In this document: positions 44,593-56,437 of the stretch, in pieces | How positions within the stretch are numbered: position 1 is the stretch's first letter | How the letters are laid out: each line of letters opens with the position of its first letter | Assembly: GCA_963383645.1 (NCBI GenBank) | Contig: OY726561.1 | Location: 31,228,826 to 31,292,825 of the forward strand | From: Muscardinus avellanarius | Lineage: Eukaryota; Chordata; Mammalia; Rodentia; Gliridae | Reading direction: 5' to 3' | DNA length: 64,000 nucleotides | Program-made: the position numbers and the translations under genes | The notes under the pieces: model-generated | What the model saw: only the letters and a program-made list of their open reading frames with translations | Database searches by the model: none | Told to the model about the DNA's origin: nothing

Positions 44593-46380
44593 CCTTTTAG
44601 TGAATACATTTTCTTGTTTCCTTTCAACACACCACCACTCTTGGCCTCACTTAAACAGGATTTGGTGTTGTCAACAGGTGTTTTCTAATCTACTAATTTG
44701 CTTTACTCAACTAGTCATTTCTCTTCTCCATAACCAGTGTCTGACTCATAGTTGAATGCTGAATTCATAATATCATTTTTTTGTGAAAATTGTTATCTGA
44801 ATAAGTTGAAGACAATGGGTCACAAAGCACTCAAGCTGTGATCATCCAAGCTTAGTCCTAACTGTCCCCAACAGCTTTAGGTACATGGAGTCCATTAATA
44901 TAAATGTATGCTTCTGTAGCTTGCCCTGGCTAACTGACTACCATCATTATAAAGTGTGAGACCAATAGCTTGTCTTAAAAGTTACAATTGTGCATGCCTT
45001 AATCTGTTCCTTGGTATGACAAAAATAGCAAGAAGTTGTCACTAAAGTTTTTTCAGTAATCTGTTAACTTTTTACCATTGATGCAGACAATTTGTCTTAT
45101 AAGTAAAATATACCATCATGACCTTGCCACTTTGTATTCTCTGTCATTTGTGACAGGTAATGCACCTCACTTCAAATTTGGTAACTATTCTAGCAACTCA
45201 AAGAAATTTTTGTAACATGATTGACATTTAGAAAAGTAATATATCTCTTTCATTAATAGAGTATGTATTTTAAGCAAGGAGGTGGAGGCACCTGTGCTAT
45301 GATAAAACTAAAAGGAAAAAGCTTTCTACATTAATAATGCTAAGAAAAATACCAAAAATAAAAATAAAAACAAAACATTCTCATTCCATCCCCATGAATA
45401 TCATTATAAACTATGAGAATAGTGGGATTATATTTTGTATTAGGTCATCAGAACAAAGCTATAGATGAAGCAATGAAAAATATATTTGAGACATTAAGAA
45501 GTTATTGAAAAGTATAGATATGAGTTGAAAGAAAATAATCCATCTTATTCATCTGGAAGATATCCAGTCACTTTCATCTTGTTTTATATTAAAAAATATT
45601 TTGAAGGAATATTCAAAGTCTTCTGAAAGAGGATTTTATCAGAAGGGAAGGTATTAAATAATGAATGGCCATGCTTTGAAACTTATGCATTCCTTTAAAT
45701 AAAATAACTTTTTAGAGGCATAAATCTCTTTAGCCCATGTAGATGTCACAAAATTTAGACATGGATACAGAGAAATGCCAGCTCGGGGTGTGAGGATTAA
45801 ACACACACAAGCCCAACAACGTGACTCCTAGAGGGCATCTTGTTTTCCTTCTGCTTTACTTCTGTGAAGATGGCTTTTCCATTCAGCCTGCACATAGTAT
45901 TTGGATGATAGTGGTCTGCTAAACTAAACCTTTTAATCAATTACGTTTTGTTCTTATGAAAAGTACTTTTGTTTTAAGGACTTAGACAGGTATATAAGTC
46001 TAGGAGGAAAAATCACATCTCCGTCATGATAGATGCACATCCTGTTAACATTCTATTTAATACTTAACAGATGTCTAAAACAGAACCATGTCACTGAAAT
46101 TTATGTATAGTTAAAGCATGTAAAGGATGGGAGTTAAATACATACACACACTCATACATATTCACACATGCAAATGCAAACACATATATACAAACTACAT
46201 ACCTTATTCATATACATGTAACTATATGTTTGTAGAGAAAAAAACATTCTGATTCAATCATGTACAAGGTAAAAGAAAGATAAGTTTTCTATCTTCCCTT
46301 CTCCTTTTTCTTCTTTTTTCTATTTAATCAGTCACTATATTTCCAATATAACTTCCTCAAAAAATAGCTATCTTTAAAAG
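44593..46380. other. Longest repeat-poor stretch
   Basis: About 1.8 kb without a SINE, LINE or LTR that I recognise, the longest such run here. It contains only short A-rich and CA-rich patches (about 46140-46190) and no long reading frame. It is a candidate for conserved non-coding DNA on negative evidence only. Confidence 0.5.
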
Positions 46381-46574
46381 TTTTTGGTGGGATGTGGGAC
46401 CAAGGATTGAACCCAGAGCCATTCTACCTCCAAGCTACACCCCACACTCCTTTTTATTTTTTTATTTTGAAACAGGGTCTCAGTAAGTTACCACATTCTG
46501 GCCTCAAACATTTGATCCTCCTCTCTCAGCCTACCAAGTACTGAGGCTATAGGTGTGTACCACCATGTCCAGCT
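46381..46574 (-). mobile_element. Old B1-dID SINE
   Basis: attgaacccagagccattct, gaaacagggtctcagtaagt, cctcctctctcagcctacca and caccatgtccagc. Confidence 0.87.
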
Positions 46575-46798
46575 GTCATTAATTTTTAATCCATATTCAT
46601 TCTTTATTCTTCTGAATTAATAGCTTTGTTCACTGGTGCCACTAGAATGTTAATGAGATAAAAATTTTAAGTAGCTATCTCTTATCCTATATCATTGTTT
46701 AACTGTGTTGATATTTTCCTGAGGTAGGACATGAGTAAAATCTACCTGATCCATCAAATTATCATCTGTATGTCATGAGAACCTACTCTTACCTTTTA

Positions 46799-47011
46799 TT
46801 TTATTTATTTATTTATTTATTTTTTGGTGGTACTGGGGTTTCTGGAAGCCCTTCTACCTCCGGGCTACACTCCCAGACCCATTTTTTATACTTTTTTATT
46901 TGGAAACAGGGTCTCCTAAGCCAGCGCGTGCGACTGGCTTCGAACCTGCGCGATCCTCCTGTCTCTGCCTCCCAAGCGCGGGGATTACAAGCGTGCGCCA
47001 CCATGCCCGGC
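46799..47011 (-). mobile_element. Young B1-dID SINE
   Basis: Target duplication tactcttacctttta (46784-46798 and 47012-47026). It has a (TTTA)n tail and an enlarged hairpin loop (gccagcgcgtgcgactggc). An overlapping 117-codon plus-strand frame is antisense SINE, not a gene. Confidence 0.96.
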
Positions 47012-47026
47012 TACTCTTACCTTTTA

Positions 47027-47699
47027 ATATCTACACTACATTCAGTAGGTTTCCTGGTGGCTATTAATAGAAATAACAAGGTACATTTAATTTATGGATA
47101 TAAGACTACAAAATTCAAAGCTAAATGAATTGAATCAAGTGTTCTTTTGACTAAATCCTGTGCCCTGACACAAAAATACTTGAGTTCTCTTATCATCTTA
47201 AAGAGTAGAATACAAAGTTTCAGATATTTTAACTTTTGGAGAAAAACTAGAATTATCTGGTTTCATTTCCTGTTCAAAGAATGGGAGATAAAGGAATTTT
47301 ACTAGAAATAGTCTATGGAAAAAAAGTCTAAATGTAAAGATAGACCAGGAGGTCAGACAGAAACAGGATTTGCCTATTCTCATCTTTCATTATTTGGGCT
47401 TTCCTACTGTCTTATGTCAGAAAGCTTATAGCATTAAAATGTAACCAACACAATTTCTTGACAATTTTTGTAATCAGGCCAATAATGTTAAAGATAATAA
47501 GAGAATGCTGCTTCAAGTTGAAAAAAGCAAATGTTCAAATGTAATGAAAAAAAAAAAGCATCATGCAAAGTTGGATATACCTTAGGAGATCTATCCCTGG
47601 ATTTTGGACCCCGCTGGGGAGCAGCTAACCTTGCACTTCAGCTAAGATTTTTAACACAGATATTTTATTAAGTGACACTCTAAGCATACAGAGTAAGCT
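47027..47699. other. Unique sequence
   Basis: Nothing recognised. Confidence 0.45.
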
Positions 47700-48080
47700 T
47701 TAATGATACCGATTTGCCTAAAAAGGCATTCGGTAACCCAGAGGTATGTGTAAGTGAGAAACAAACAACAAAAAAGCATGTTTTGGAAGAAATGTAACTG
47801 AAATGGAGTATTAAAGACATTGACGAAGGAAAAGAATATGAATTAGGAAAGGCCAGGAAATGTGATTCCAAGACATGGTGATTACAGACGTAATGACAGC
47901 TTTAGATGCTAGTTGGAACAAAGTGTGTTTCGTGAATGCATATGAAATGAGATCAGAGAGGGTGGAGTTGAATAGAAGTAAGGGAATTTGAACTTAATGC
48001 AATAGGTAAAATAGAATCTCATTTTGTAAATCCAGTAGGGATAGTGTTTGACTTACTGTTAGCTATTAAACTACTTCAAT
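47700..48080 (-). mobile_element. Possible LINE-2 fragment
   Basis: The purine-rich order aatgtgattccaagacatgg, gtagggatagtgtttgac and ggaatttgaacttaatgcaa resembles antisense LINE-2 3' sequence. Weak. Confidence 0.35.
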
Positions 48081-48118
48081 TGAGAAGTAGTAGGATATAT
48101 AAAAAGAAATAAAAAATT

Positions 48119-48312
48119 AAGCTGAACATGGTGGCACACACCTGTAAGCTCAGTACTTGGAAGGCTGAAGCAGGAGGACTGTAGATTTGAGGCCAGTTTC
48201 AGAATTTTAGAAAGGCCCAAGGCAACTTAGTGACACCTCATTTCAAAATAAATTAGTACTGGGAATATGGATCAGACGTATAATGCCCTTGGGTCCAATC
48301 CCCAGTACCAAA
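48119..48312 (+). mobile_element. Old B1-dID SINE, left arm of inverted pair
   Basis: gaacatggtggcacacacct, gcaacttagtgacacctcat and gggtccaatccccagtacca. It ends directly at the tail of the next SINE. Confidence 0.88.
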
Positions 48313-48497
48313 TTTTTTTTTTTATGGTACTGATGTTTGAGCCTAGGGGCCTTCTATCTCTGAGGTACAAACCCATTTATATCTTAGTTTTATTTTTGAA
48401 ACGACTCACTACTTGCTGAGGCTATCCTCGAACTTGTGATCCTCCTATCTCAGCTTCATAAGTACTGAGATTACAAGTATGTGCTACTACACCTCAC
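48313..48497 (-). mobile_element. Old B1-dID SINE, right arm of inverted pair
   Basis: The poly-T joins the previous element's end. Then come ggtactgatgtttgagccta, gaggctatcctcgaacttgt and gattacaagtatgtgctact. The two form an inverted repeat of about 190 bp per arm with almost no spacer. Confidence 0.85.
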
Positions 48498-48842
48498 TTA
48501 ATTTAGAAAATAAAAAGACCCAATAATCTTTCCTTCCATATACTGAACCAGTTATGATTTTTTTTGCAATATATCCTTCATTTTTAAGTTTTCCATACAA
48601 GAAAATATTAGACAAGTTGGGCTCTACAAACAAGTACATGAAATGAATTTTATTCTCTCAATTTTATTATTGTCTTTGCATTTGGAGATTGATATAATAC
48701 AGCATTACTAGGTTTGATATAATGAATAGAAAAAATTAAAATTGAGAACTCTTAATATTTTATTCAAACTTCCATTTAATTTAATTGCATAATTATACAT
48801 TAAATGTCACTCCTCTTTCTGTCTCTAGGATTAATAGGTCTT

Positions 48843-48960
48843 AGAATTCATTCCTCCAATAAATAATTACTGAATAACTCTAACTATGTGTAACTATTAG
48901 GTAAAATAAATAAGATATTCTGTCTTCACAGAGCTTAAAATCGAATGAATTTTAAATGAG
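48843..48960 (-). mobile_element. LINE-2 3' end fragment
   Basis: tcattcctccaataaataat, tactgaataactctaactat and gtcttcacagagcttaaaat match the antisense LINE-2 terminus pattern. Confidence 0.5.
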
Positions 48961-49384
48961 TTTCATTTGAGATTTTTGTCAACCATGTAAGAAGTTCTGA
49001 TCCTTCCCAGACTAAAGTGATAAATATTTCCAAATCCTCTGATTTCCAAGGCCATTTTTTCATCAGTACCAGTTCCCCCACATACTTAAAACACATTCAT
49101 TGTTTTACTGGTTGAACAGATAAGTGTTTGTTTGTTTGTTTTTTCAATGATATTCCATGCACCAGTGCTCTATGCTCCGTGAAAGAGGACTAGTGTGTAA
49201 AGAACAGTGATAATTGATACAGACCCCACAGCCTTCAGATAAAGTGGAAGAAGTAAATCAGTATTTTGTAGGATCTCAGGGTAGTTGCCTTTGAGGTGAC
49301 TTTAGACCTGGATGTTAACAAGTGAACAGGTATTAAGAGACTGATGCAGTTTAGACTAAAACTGGGATTCACAGTGTTTCTTTG
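48961..49384. other. Unique sequence
   Basis: Nothing recognised apart from a short GTTT run near 49128-49141. Confidence 0.5.
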
Positions 49385-50145
49385 TTTTATTACTGATTCA
49401 TCTTGATGAAGATCAGGGTGATAGATGTATACATGCACAGGTACTTTTTGAGCCCTCCTTTAGTTTCTACCCACTTCCCCTCCCTCCATCCTTCACTCCA
49501 CTAAGGTTTCTCTGTTGTCTGAAGTTCTTCTTGTGTCTAAATTTCTCCCTAGTTTCTGCATATGAAGGAGGCCATTTAACCTTTTGCTTTTTGTGACTGC
49601 CTAATCTCACTTAAGCATAATATTCTCTAGTTTCATCCATTTCCTTGCAAATGACACAATTTTGTTTTTATTTTTTAATTTTTATTGGTGGATTATAGTC
49701 ATATATCTTAATGGGATAAAAAAAAAAACTTGTGGAGACATACATGCACACATCATCCAATTAGCCCATACCTGATCCCTACCCCATTCCCTCCCCATCC
49801 CTCCTTCCCATGCTCGGCTTAGTGATTGACTTTGATATGTTTAAGTACATCATGTGCTTTAGAGAGTTTCCCTCTTCCCCCCTCCAATCCCCTCAGTTAG
49901 ATTGGCTTATTTGCTCCTCTATAGGATCTCCTTCTTCATCGAGAGTTCCTCCTGTTACCCATTTCTCCCTAGCTTTCACATATTAGAGAAAGCATCTGAT
50001 TTCTTATTTTTTGTGGCTTTATGGCTGAGTAGAATTCCAATGTACACATGTCACATAACTTTGTAAAAGATTCATCTGTTGATGGACATCTCACCTGGTA
50101 CCATAGTTTAGCAATTATGAATTGTCTAGCTATAAACCTATATAG
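49385..50145 (-). mobile_element. LINE-1 3' end, outer copy of a nested pair
   Basis: The left part (to about 49668) has gtatacatgcacaggtactt, tttctccctagtttctgcat and gcaaatgacacaattttg. From about 50021 the order resumes with tttatggctgagtagaattc and ttgatggacatctcacctgg. The break is filled by another LINE-1 3' end, suggesting nested insertion. Confidence 0.7.
49669..50020 (-). mobile_element. LINE-1 3'UTR, inserted inside another LINE-1
   Basis: Begins ttttattggtggattatagt (3' terminus in reverse). It then repeats the 3'UTR landmarks of its host (catacatgcacacatcatcc, ttagtgattgactttgatat, ctagctttcacatattagag). No clear target duplication was found. Confidence 0.7.
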
Positions 50146-50651
50146 TATGTATTTAGTTTGGTTTAATTTTCATTGTCACTGTTTTTCTAGCTTGTTCATT
50201 TCCACAACTTTGTCCAAAATAGTCACCAGTCTTCTTGAGTCACTTTACTTACTGAACACTAATACTCTCTCAAGGGCTTAGTATGCCAACTCCTTCAGGA
50301 GCAATTAAAGAAATGGAGCTCCTCAGATTCTCTGTTATGAACCTAGCCAGCATTTTATGTGACCAACCACTCCTTCCCTTTTCTAACCTCTGTAAGTTTA
50401 TCTTGCACTCCCAACTGCCAAATTTCCTCTCCTTCATCTTCTCTGGGGCCTCAGATATTAAACTCCAAGTAAAGATGAATCTTTCTCTCTTGTATTTCAA
50501 TTACTTTTTCTCTTTTCCCAATTTCTTTTCAATCTAAAAATATATTTAAGTCTGAAAACATGTGCGCGTCTCTTTTGCTTGTGTACCAGGTTTAGGCTCT
50601 AAAAATTTTTGTAGTTCCAAATGATGCCAAAGTCTATAATACTTATCAGCA
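50146..50651. other. Unique sequence
   Basis: Nothing recognised. Open frames at 50048-50281, 50270-50500 and 50283-50537 overlap each other on both strands without known motifs. Confidence 0.45.
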
Positions 50652-50795
50652 CTTATAATAATAATTATTATTATTTATTATATAATTATTATTAATAATT
50701 ATCAATATTCAATATATTGTAATATAATACATAGATAATAATATTAATAATTATAATAATTATTGATTAATAATAATTGTTATCATCATCATTAT
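50652..50795. repeat. (TAA)n-like AT microsatellite
   Basis: Irregular mixture of ATA, ATT and TAA units with partly self-complementary order. Confidence 0.85.
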
Positions 50796-50796
50796 T

Positions 50797-50976
50797 GTTT
50801 TGATACTATGAATTGAACTGGTACATTAATTCTACCTCCAAGCTACATCTCCAGTACTTTTTTATTTTGAAATATGATCTCCCTCGGCTAGCATGCACTG
50901 GTCTTGAATGTGATCCTCTTTTAAGGTTCAGCCTCCCAAGTACTGGGATTAGAGACATATGCCATCATGTTTAGCT
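50797..50976 (-). mobile_element. Old B1-dID SINE
   Basis: actatgaattgaactggtac, cctccaagctacatctccag and cagcctcccaagtactggga. Its tail side abuts the AT microsatellite. Confidence 0.82.
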
Positions 50977-51008
50977 ACCAATATCTTCTCCATCTTCTTT
51001 CACTCTAT

Positions 51009-51199
51009 ACTGGTACTAAGATGCAACATAAGATAATTGCATCCTTCTACCTCTGGGCTACACTCCCAAACCTATTTTTATATTCTTTTATTTGGAAACA
51101 GGGTCTCTTAAACCAGTGCGGCTGGCTTCGAACCTGTGCAATCCTCCTGTCTCTGCCTCCCAAGCGCGGGCCTTAAAAGTGTGCACCACCACACCCGGC
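51009..51199 (-). mobile_element. Young-class B1-dID SINE
   Basis: cttctacctctgggctacac, cagggtctcttaaaccagtg, gcttcgaacctgtgcaatcc and caccaccacacccggc. The tail region is diverged. Confidence 0.92.
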
Positions 51200-51389
51200 T
51201 ACTCACTGTGTCTTCTGACCTAAAACTTTATGCTGCTATTTACTGGCTGAAAAGAAGTGCTAAGAAAAAGTAACCTAAGTTCTAGCCTTACTCTCTCGCA
51301 CTGAGAACCTGGACCAGCTTTCATGGGCTAGATTAGCTGACTTTCTGCCTATTTTCCCTTCAAGCAGTTTCCATCTCTCGTTTTTCCTT

Positions 51390-51893
51390 TCAATCCCAAA
51401 TGTCTTGAAAGGGTGGTTTTACTGACTTCCTACTTCCTCAAATCCTATGTATTCCTCTGTCTAATACTATTTGTCATTTCCCCCGTAACTCTATTGGTAA
51501 TGCATTTCTCAAATCATTAAACATTTCATAATTGCCAGATTGAATAGTATTTTCAGTTCCCACTGTACTTAACTCCTCTGCAGCATTTAGAGCTGTGGAC
51601 AACTCCACCAGCCATTAAATTTGCTCCTTATTTGACATAAAATTATCTTAATTTTTCTACTACATCTCATTTACCTGTATTCTTTTTTTTTTTTTTTGCC
51701 CTCTTCCTCAGAAACATTGGTGTTTCTTGAGATTTTATTCTTGTTCTAATGAACTTCTCAATGCATATTCTTCTTGGTTGATATCATCCATATTCTCAAC
51801 TGCTAATAATTTATAACTCTAAATCAATAGTTTTAATTTTCCTTTCATATTGCATTTCTTATTTTGTACTAGATAGACTAATCTAATTTTCTC
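51390..51893 (+). mobile_element. LINE-2 fossil
   Basis: ctctgcagcatttagagctg, gacatctcat-like catctcatttacctgtattc, cctcagaaacattggtgttt, cttgagattttattcttgtt and ttggttgatatcatccatat match sense-strand LINE-2 reverse-transcriptase coding sequence around its 'VPQGSVL' and 'ADD' blocks. A T-run interrupts it. Not coding now. Confidence 0.65.
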
Positions 51894-51894
51894 A

Positions 51895-52095
51895 CAGTGG
51901 CTCTTGTGGGTGGAATCATGCTCCCCCAAGATACAGGTTGATTTTCTAACCCTTAATGTAACTGGGCTTGGAGAAAGTATCTTTAAAGTGGTAATTAAGG
52001 TTCAATGAGGTCCCACATATGGAACCCTAATTGAACAGGGCCAGCATTCTTATAAGAAAAAGGAGGAACTTTAAAGCTGAACACTCACAATGACT
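51895..52095 (+). mobile_element. MLT1-like LTR fragment
   Basis: gtgggtggaatcatgctccc, aaagtggtaattaaggttca, aatgaggtcccacatatgga and gcattcttataagaaaaagg correspond to the first half of the LTR group seen at 16.6 and 55.4 kb. Confidence 0.55.
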
Positions 52096-52264
52096 TTGTC
52101 AGAATAAAGCAATGAGTTCTTGGGTCTCAACATTCAATATGAACGGAAGCAAACAAAATAAAAATGAGAGTCCTGTGTTTCCACGTGCCTGCATTCTAGC
52201 TCAGGAGGGAAGCTGCGGCATTGTGGGGGAAGGGCAGGTTTGCAGACAAGAGTAGCTTGTAATG

Positions 52265-52400
52265 AGGTTTTATTATCAGCACTTGCTAGCCCCACAACCA
52301 TGGCAAGTAACTTAATCTTCCTTTATCATCTGGTAAAACAGTGTTAATGATGAAAATATTTATCTGATAGGACTGAGACATGATAAAGTTCTGTGGAAGG
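52265..52400 (+). mobile_element. MIR fragment
   Basis: catggcaagtaacttaatct, cctttatcatctggtaaaac and ctgataggactgagacatga are the MIR core and 3' side in sense order. Confidence 0.6.
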
Positions 52401-52573
52401 GAAAATTATTTGATAATTTTAACTCCTTTGTCATTATCATAATTAAATATCATGCCCTCTCTATTATGCCTTACAACATCTTAGAATATAGAATATTTTT
52501 TCTATCACTCCTGTCTTTATCCAATATTCATCATATCTCCTTTTGGTTCTTCCTTCCAATTTCTTGTTTCTAT

Positions 52574-52619
52574 CTTCTTTCTTTCTTTCTTTCTTTCTTC
52601 ATTCATTCATTCATTCATT
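52574..52619. repeat. (CTTT)n(ATTC)n tetranucleotide repeat
   Basis: About six CTTT units followed by about five ATTC units. They lie at the tail side of the next minus-strand SINE, so they may derive from its A tail. Confidence 0.92.
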
Positions 52620-52625
52620 TACTCT

Positions 52626-52810
52626 TTTGAGGCACTAGGGATTAAAGCTTGACCTAGGTACATCTGAGTGACACCCCCAGTCTTACGGTTTTCTTTTTTA
52701 TTTTAAAACAGAGTCCCTCTAATTTCCTAGCATGTTGCCTTTCAACCTGGGATCCCTTTGTCTCAGTTTCCCAAGTACTGGGATTATTGGCATGGACCAT
52801 CATGTCTGGC
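52626..52810 (-). mobile_element. Old B1-dID SINE
   Basis: gaggcactagggattaaagc, acacccccagtcttacg, ttgtctcagtttcccaagta and catcatgtctggc. Very diverged. Confidence 0.8.
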
Positions 52811-52919
52811 ACTATTTTCTTTCTATAAACTCTTTCATTCCTTTATTATTAAAAAAAATCTTTAGTCTATCTTTGGAAGAAAATGTTAGGATATCTTAAT
52901 GAAAAATTTGAACAAGTTT

Positions 52920-53210
52920 CATTATTTTCCTCTAATACTTCTACCAGTGCTTATAAAAGGATAAACTCAAATTTATTAACACTACATTCAAGACTTTGAA
53001 AGATCTTTTTTCCACAATAGCCTCTCCCTTAGCTACAGATGGAATGCCACTTTGCGAATGAGACTGGGTTCACCTTGTTGGCTCAGAGGAGTCAATAGCT
53101 CTTTAAAGACATTTTTTTAAAACCTGGAACATGACAATTCATCCTTCAAAATCTTTCTCAAATGTCAGTTCTTGGTGATAGATATTGATAACTCCCCAAT
53201 GTTCATGATC
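52920..53210 (+). mobile_element. LINE-2 3' region fossil
   Basis: cacatt-like cattcaagactttgaaagat, ggaacatgacaattcatcct, tcaaaatctttctcaaatgt and gataactccccaatg resemble sense LINE-2 late coding sequence. Confidence 0.5.
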
Positions 53211-53336
53211 TTTAACAGATTCTTCCATTCTAGAGTGGCATGTCTATATTTAATCTTCTAAAAATAAATTACAGAACAATTTTAAAAATCAAAGAAAATA
53301 ACTTTTTTCTCCAGCCACTTAATTATTTGTTTGAAT

Positions 53337-53568
53337 TTTTTTTTTCTTTTTCTTTTCTTTTTTTTATTTTTTAGTACTGGGAATTGAACTCAGGGGCATT
53401 CTAACTTTGAGCTAAACCTCCAGCCTTATATGTATTCTTTATTTTGAAACAAGTTCTCACTAAGTTACAGAAGGCCTCAGCAGATAGCTGAGGCTGCTCT
53501 TGAGCCTGAGATACTCCTGTCTTAGTCTCCCAAGTACTGGGATTATAAGAATGCTCCACCATGACCAG
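53337..53568 (-). mobile_element. Old B1-dID SINE, long form
   Basis: tactgggaattgaactcagg, gttctcactaagttacagaa, ggcctcagcagatagctgag and gtctcccaagtactgggatt. It retains the duplicated middle of the old class. Confidence 0.87.
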
Positions 53569-53699
53569 TTTTCATTTTTTTTAAGTTTTAGCATGTTCTG
53601 TCTTTCCTTATGTATCCCTATACGTTCCCATACCATAAAATGAGTTTATGTAGTTTACTATTGTCACATTTGTAGAATGGTTTTGTCTTCTTTGTTCTT

Positions 53700-53935
53700 G
53701 GCTTTTGCAGGCCATTAGAAAGGGCAATAGATTCTGGAATCAGTCTTTCTAGAGTCCAGTCTTAACTTTACAACTTAACAGGTGGGGCAGGGCAGACAAA
53801 TAATTCAGTCCTCTGTACCTCTGTTTTCTCATTAGTGGTCTCAGTGTCATAGTGCCCTTTGAATTAGTCAAAGAATATAAACCTCCTGGAAGAGTGACTG
53901 GTCAATAGCAGCAACCCAGTAAACACTGCCGGCTT
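53700..53935 (+). mobile_element. MIR
   Basis: gattctggaatcagtctttc, gtccagtcttaactttacaa, cctctgtacctctgttttct and ctcattagtggtctcagtgt are the MIR 5' part and core in order, with a 3' end near cagtaaacactgcc. Confidence 0.72.
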
Positions 53936-54118
53936 AGTTAGTTTAAAAGCCTTGGCTGCCATGCTGCTTAGGGACTCAAGCACTTGTTTTCACTTCTGGT
54001 TCAGACACACTTATACAAGTCCAGTTACCAAAAATTCAGACAAATGATGACCTTATTTCATGTCTACACATCAAATTGATGTCAATTTCCATGCTTGAAC
54101 TTATATAGGAAAAAGAAA

Positions 54119-54354
54119 GCCAAGCATGGTAGCACATGCTTGTAATCCCTGTACCTGGGAGGCTGAAACGGGATTGTAGGTTTTCGGCCAACCCCAACTA
54201 CTTAGTGAGGTCCTCTCACTAAGTTGCCCTAATTAGTCATAACTTAGTGAGACCTTGTTTCAAAATGAAGAACAAAATTTAGGATTGGAGTATAGCTTGA
54301 ATGTAGAATGGCCCTGGGTTCAAACCCTAGTACCACATTAAAAAAAAAAAAAAA
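54119..54354 (+). mobile_element. Old B1-dID SINE, long form
   Basis: gccaagcatggtagcacatg, tgtaatccctgtacctggga, three cttagtgag-type segments in the middle, gggttcaaaccctagtacca and poly-A. Flanks with taggaaaaag on both sides suggest a target duplication. Confidence 0.9.
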
Positions 54355-54364
54355 GTTTAGGAAA

Positions 54365-55354
54365 AAAGTTCAAACAAACTGGATTTTCCCACTCCTTATC
54401 ATGGAAAATAACACAATTAACTGAATTTATCCATCTGCTATTTTTGTTCAATATTGTCATCACAGAAGTCTCTGTCAGAAAAACACCAGTGAACGCTTTG
54501 ATAATTTTTAGGGCACCTTGCCTTATAAAATGATTAAGTAGCATATACATATATTTTACATTCTGAAATGTGTGTGGTATATTGAGAAGGAAAATGAAAT
54601 CTAGGGTTTATTTTTATCTATCTAGTTCCAATAAAGGCGTGATTTGAATGTAATTATAGAAATTCCTAATCCTGCAAACTTGTTGTCAGTTAAGTCATAA
54701 CCTAAAAGTTTTAGATAGAAGAGTTTTTCATGTTTCTGTCAGAGTGATATACATTTCCCTTGAAAATGTGAAAGTTTTCTTAAGATAAGGCTTATAAGTA
54801 ATTACTAGTGAAACTGAAATGATTCTCCTTGAGACTTTAGAATTATGTGTGCTGTCTTCAATAGCCCTTCTGTTAATGATTCTAACATTGTTAATTTTTT
54901 ATATTCTAATCGTGTTCAGTTATAGCCTTAACTTTGACTCTGGTGAAATATATCCATACAAAATAACTTTCTGCCTTCCTGGATGGAAATACATAATAGA
55001 AAGTGATTTCAATTATCCAAGGTTCTACTGATCCTTTTCCCTGCATATGTTTCTTATTTTTGAATGTATCCTCTTATAATTCATAAAAATTGTAGCTTTA
55101 TTATTGAATTTTTCCTTTAAGTTAATGGCTAATTATACATATTAATATATTAATGATATATCTGCATATACTTGATTACATATAATCCAACTTAAATCTT
55201 TTAGATTAAGGCAATATTCAATTTGTTATGATAGCAATAAATTTATATCTTTTAAAAGGGATGTAAAAAGACTTAAAAATAAAAGTAATAGGAGACAGTA
55301 TTTTGTTATTCTCCCTGATTTTTCACAATGTAAAGTGAGTGGCTTAATTTCTAT
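54365..55354. other. Unique sequence
   Basis: About 1 kb without recognised repeats. A hydrophobic 70-codon frame (54819-55031) has no gene context. Confidence 0.5.
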
Positions 55355-55730
55355 CCATGATTATCCTAGATTACTCATGTTACACCAGTGTAAACAGAAG
55401 AGTCTTTAATATGTAATAAGAGGTAAGAGAGATCCAGAGAGATGCAGTTTGTAAAGGCTTCTCTCCCTGTTTCTAGCTTTAAAGATGAAGAAATTGGGTC
55501 TTAAGTCAAGGAATACCAGTGACCTCAAAAATTTGAAAAAAGAAAGAAAATGAATTTTTTTCCTCAAGCATCCATAAATGATGCAGCCCTATTGACCTTT
55601 GATTTTAGGCCAATGAGACATATTTTGGATTTCTGACCTCAAGAACTGTAAAATAATAATTTTGCCTTTCTTTAAGCCCTTAAAATTATGGTAATCTGTT
55701 ATTAATAGCAACAAGAAATTAATATACTGC
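55355..55730 (+). mobile_element. MLT1-like solo LTR
   Basis: ccatgattatcctagattac, agagagatccagagagatgc, gatgcagccctattgacctt, ctgacctcaagaactgtaaa and the terminal block ttatggtaatctgttattaa to taatata agree well with the 3' half of the old LTR group. Non-coding. Confidence 0.68.
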
Positions 55731-56437
55731 CCAAACCTATATCACCACAATATTTAATACTTGATAGTAAACAATTTTTAATTTTACTTGAAGGAAATCT
55801 AACACTTGATTTTACTCTACAAAATATTCTACATTTTATTCTACATCAAATTACTGATGTCTTGGTTACACTCGCTGAAGTAAAATCTAAACTACTGAAA
55901 AGTAATGTTTCGATCTCAAGTGCCAGTCCCTTGAGCAAAACAAAGCTTCAATTCACAGGTTGGAAAATTAGCTATGCCATATTTAAGGAATCCAGTTCAG
56001 GAACACAACCCAATTATTTAATTACTGCGGGGAATTTTCAAAGTTCATTGTACAGAGTACTTAGGTTAATATTCAGAAATCAGAATTTTTCTCTTCTAAT
56101 TTAGTTGTTACAGTTAGGGTATTATGACTTGATTTTTTATTTCATATTTTATTAAAATACTTAAAACATATTTAAAAATAAAAATTGTATTTAACAGAAA
56201 ATGTCATAAATTTACATGTATTAAAACTAAACAGTCTTCCACTTAGGCATTTTTCAAAAACTGATAGCATGTTTTTTTTCCTTTATGTATAAGCTTCCAA
56301 GTGAATTTTGTTGCACCTAAAACACTATCTTAGTTCAGTGGATTCATGAAGAAAACTTGTGACTTTTTCCTAATGCCTATGTATTTTCACTCATACACTA
56401 TAGTATGTTTTATAAAACACAACTCGTTTTTAATATG
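55731..56437. other. Unique sequence
   Basis: Nothing recognised. An 80-codon plus-strand frame (55862-56104) has no known motif. Confidence 0.5.
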
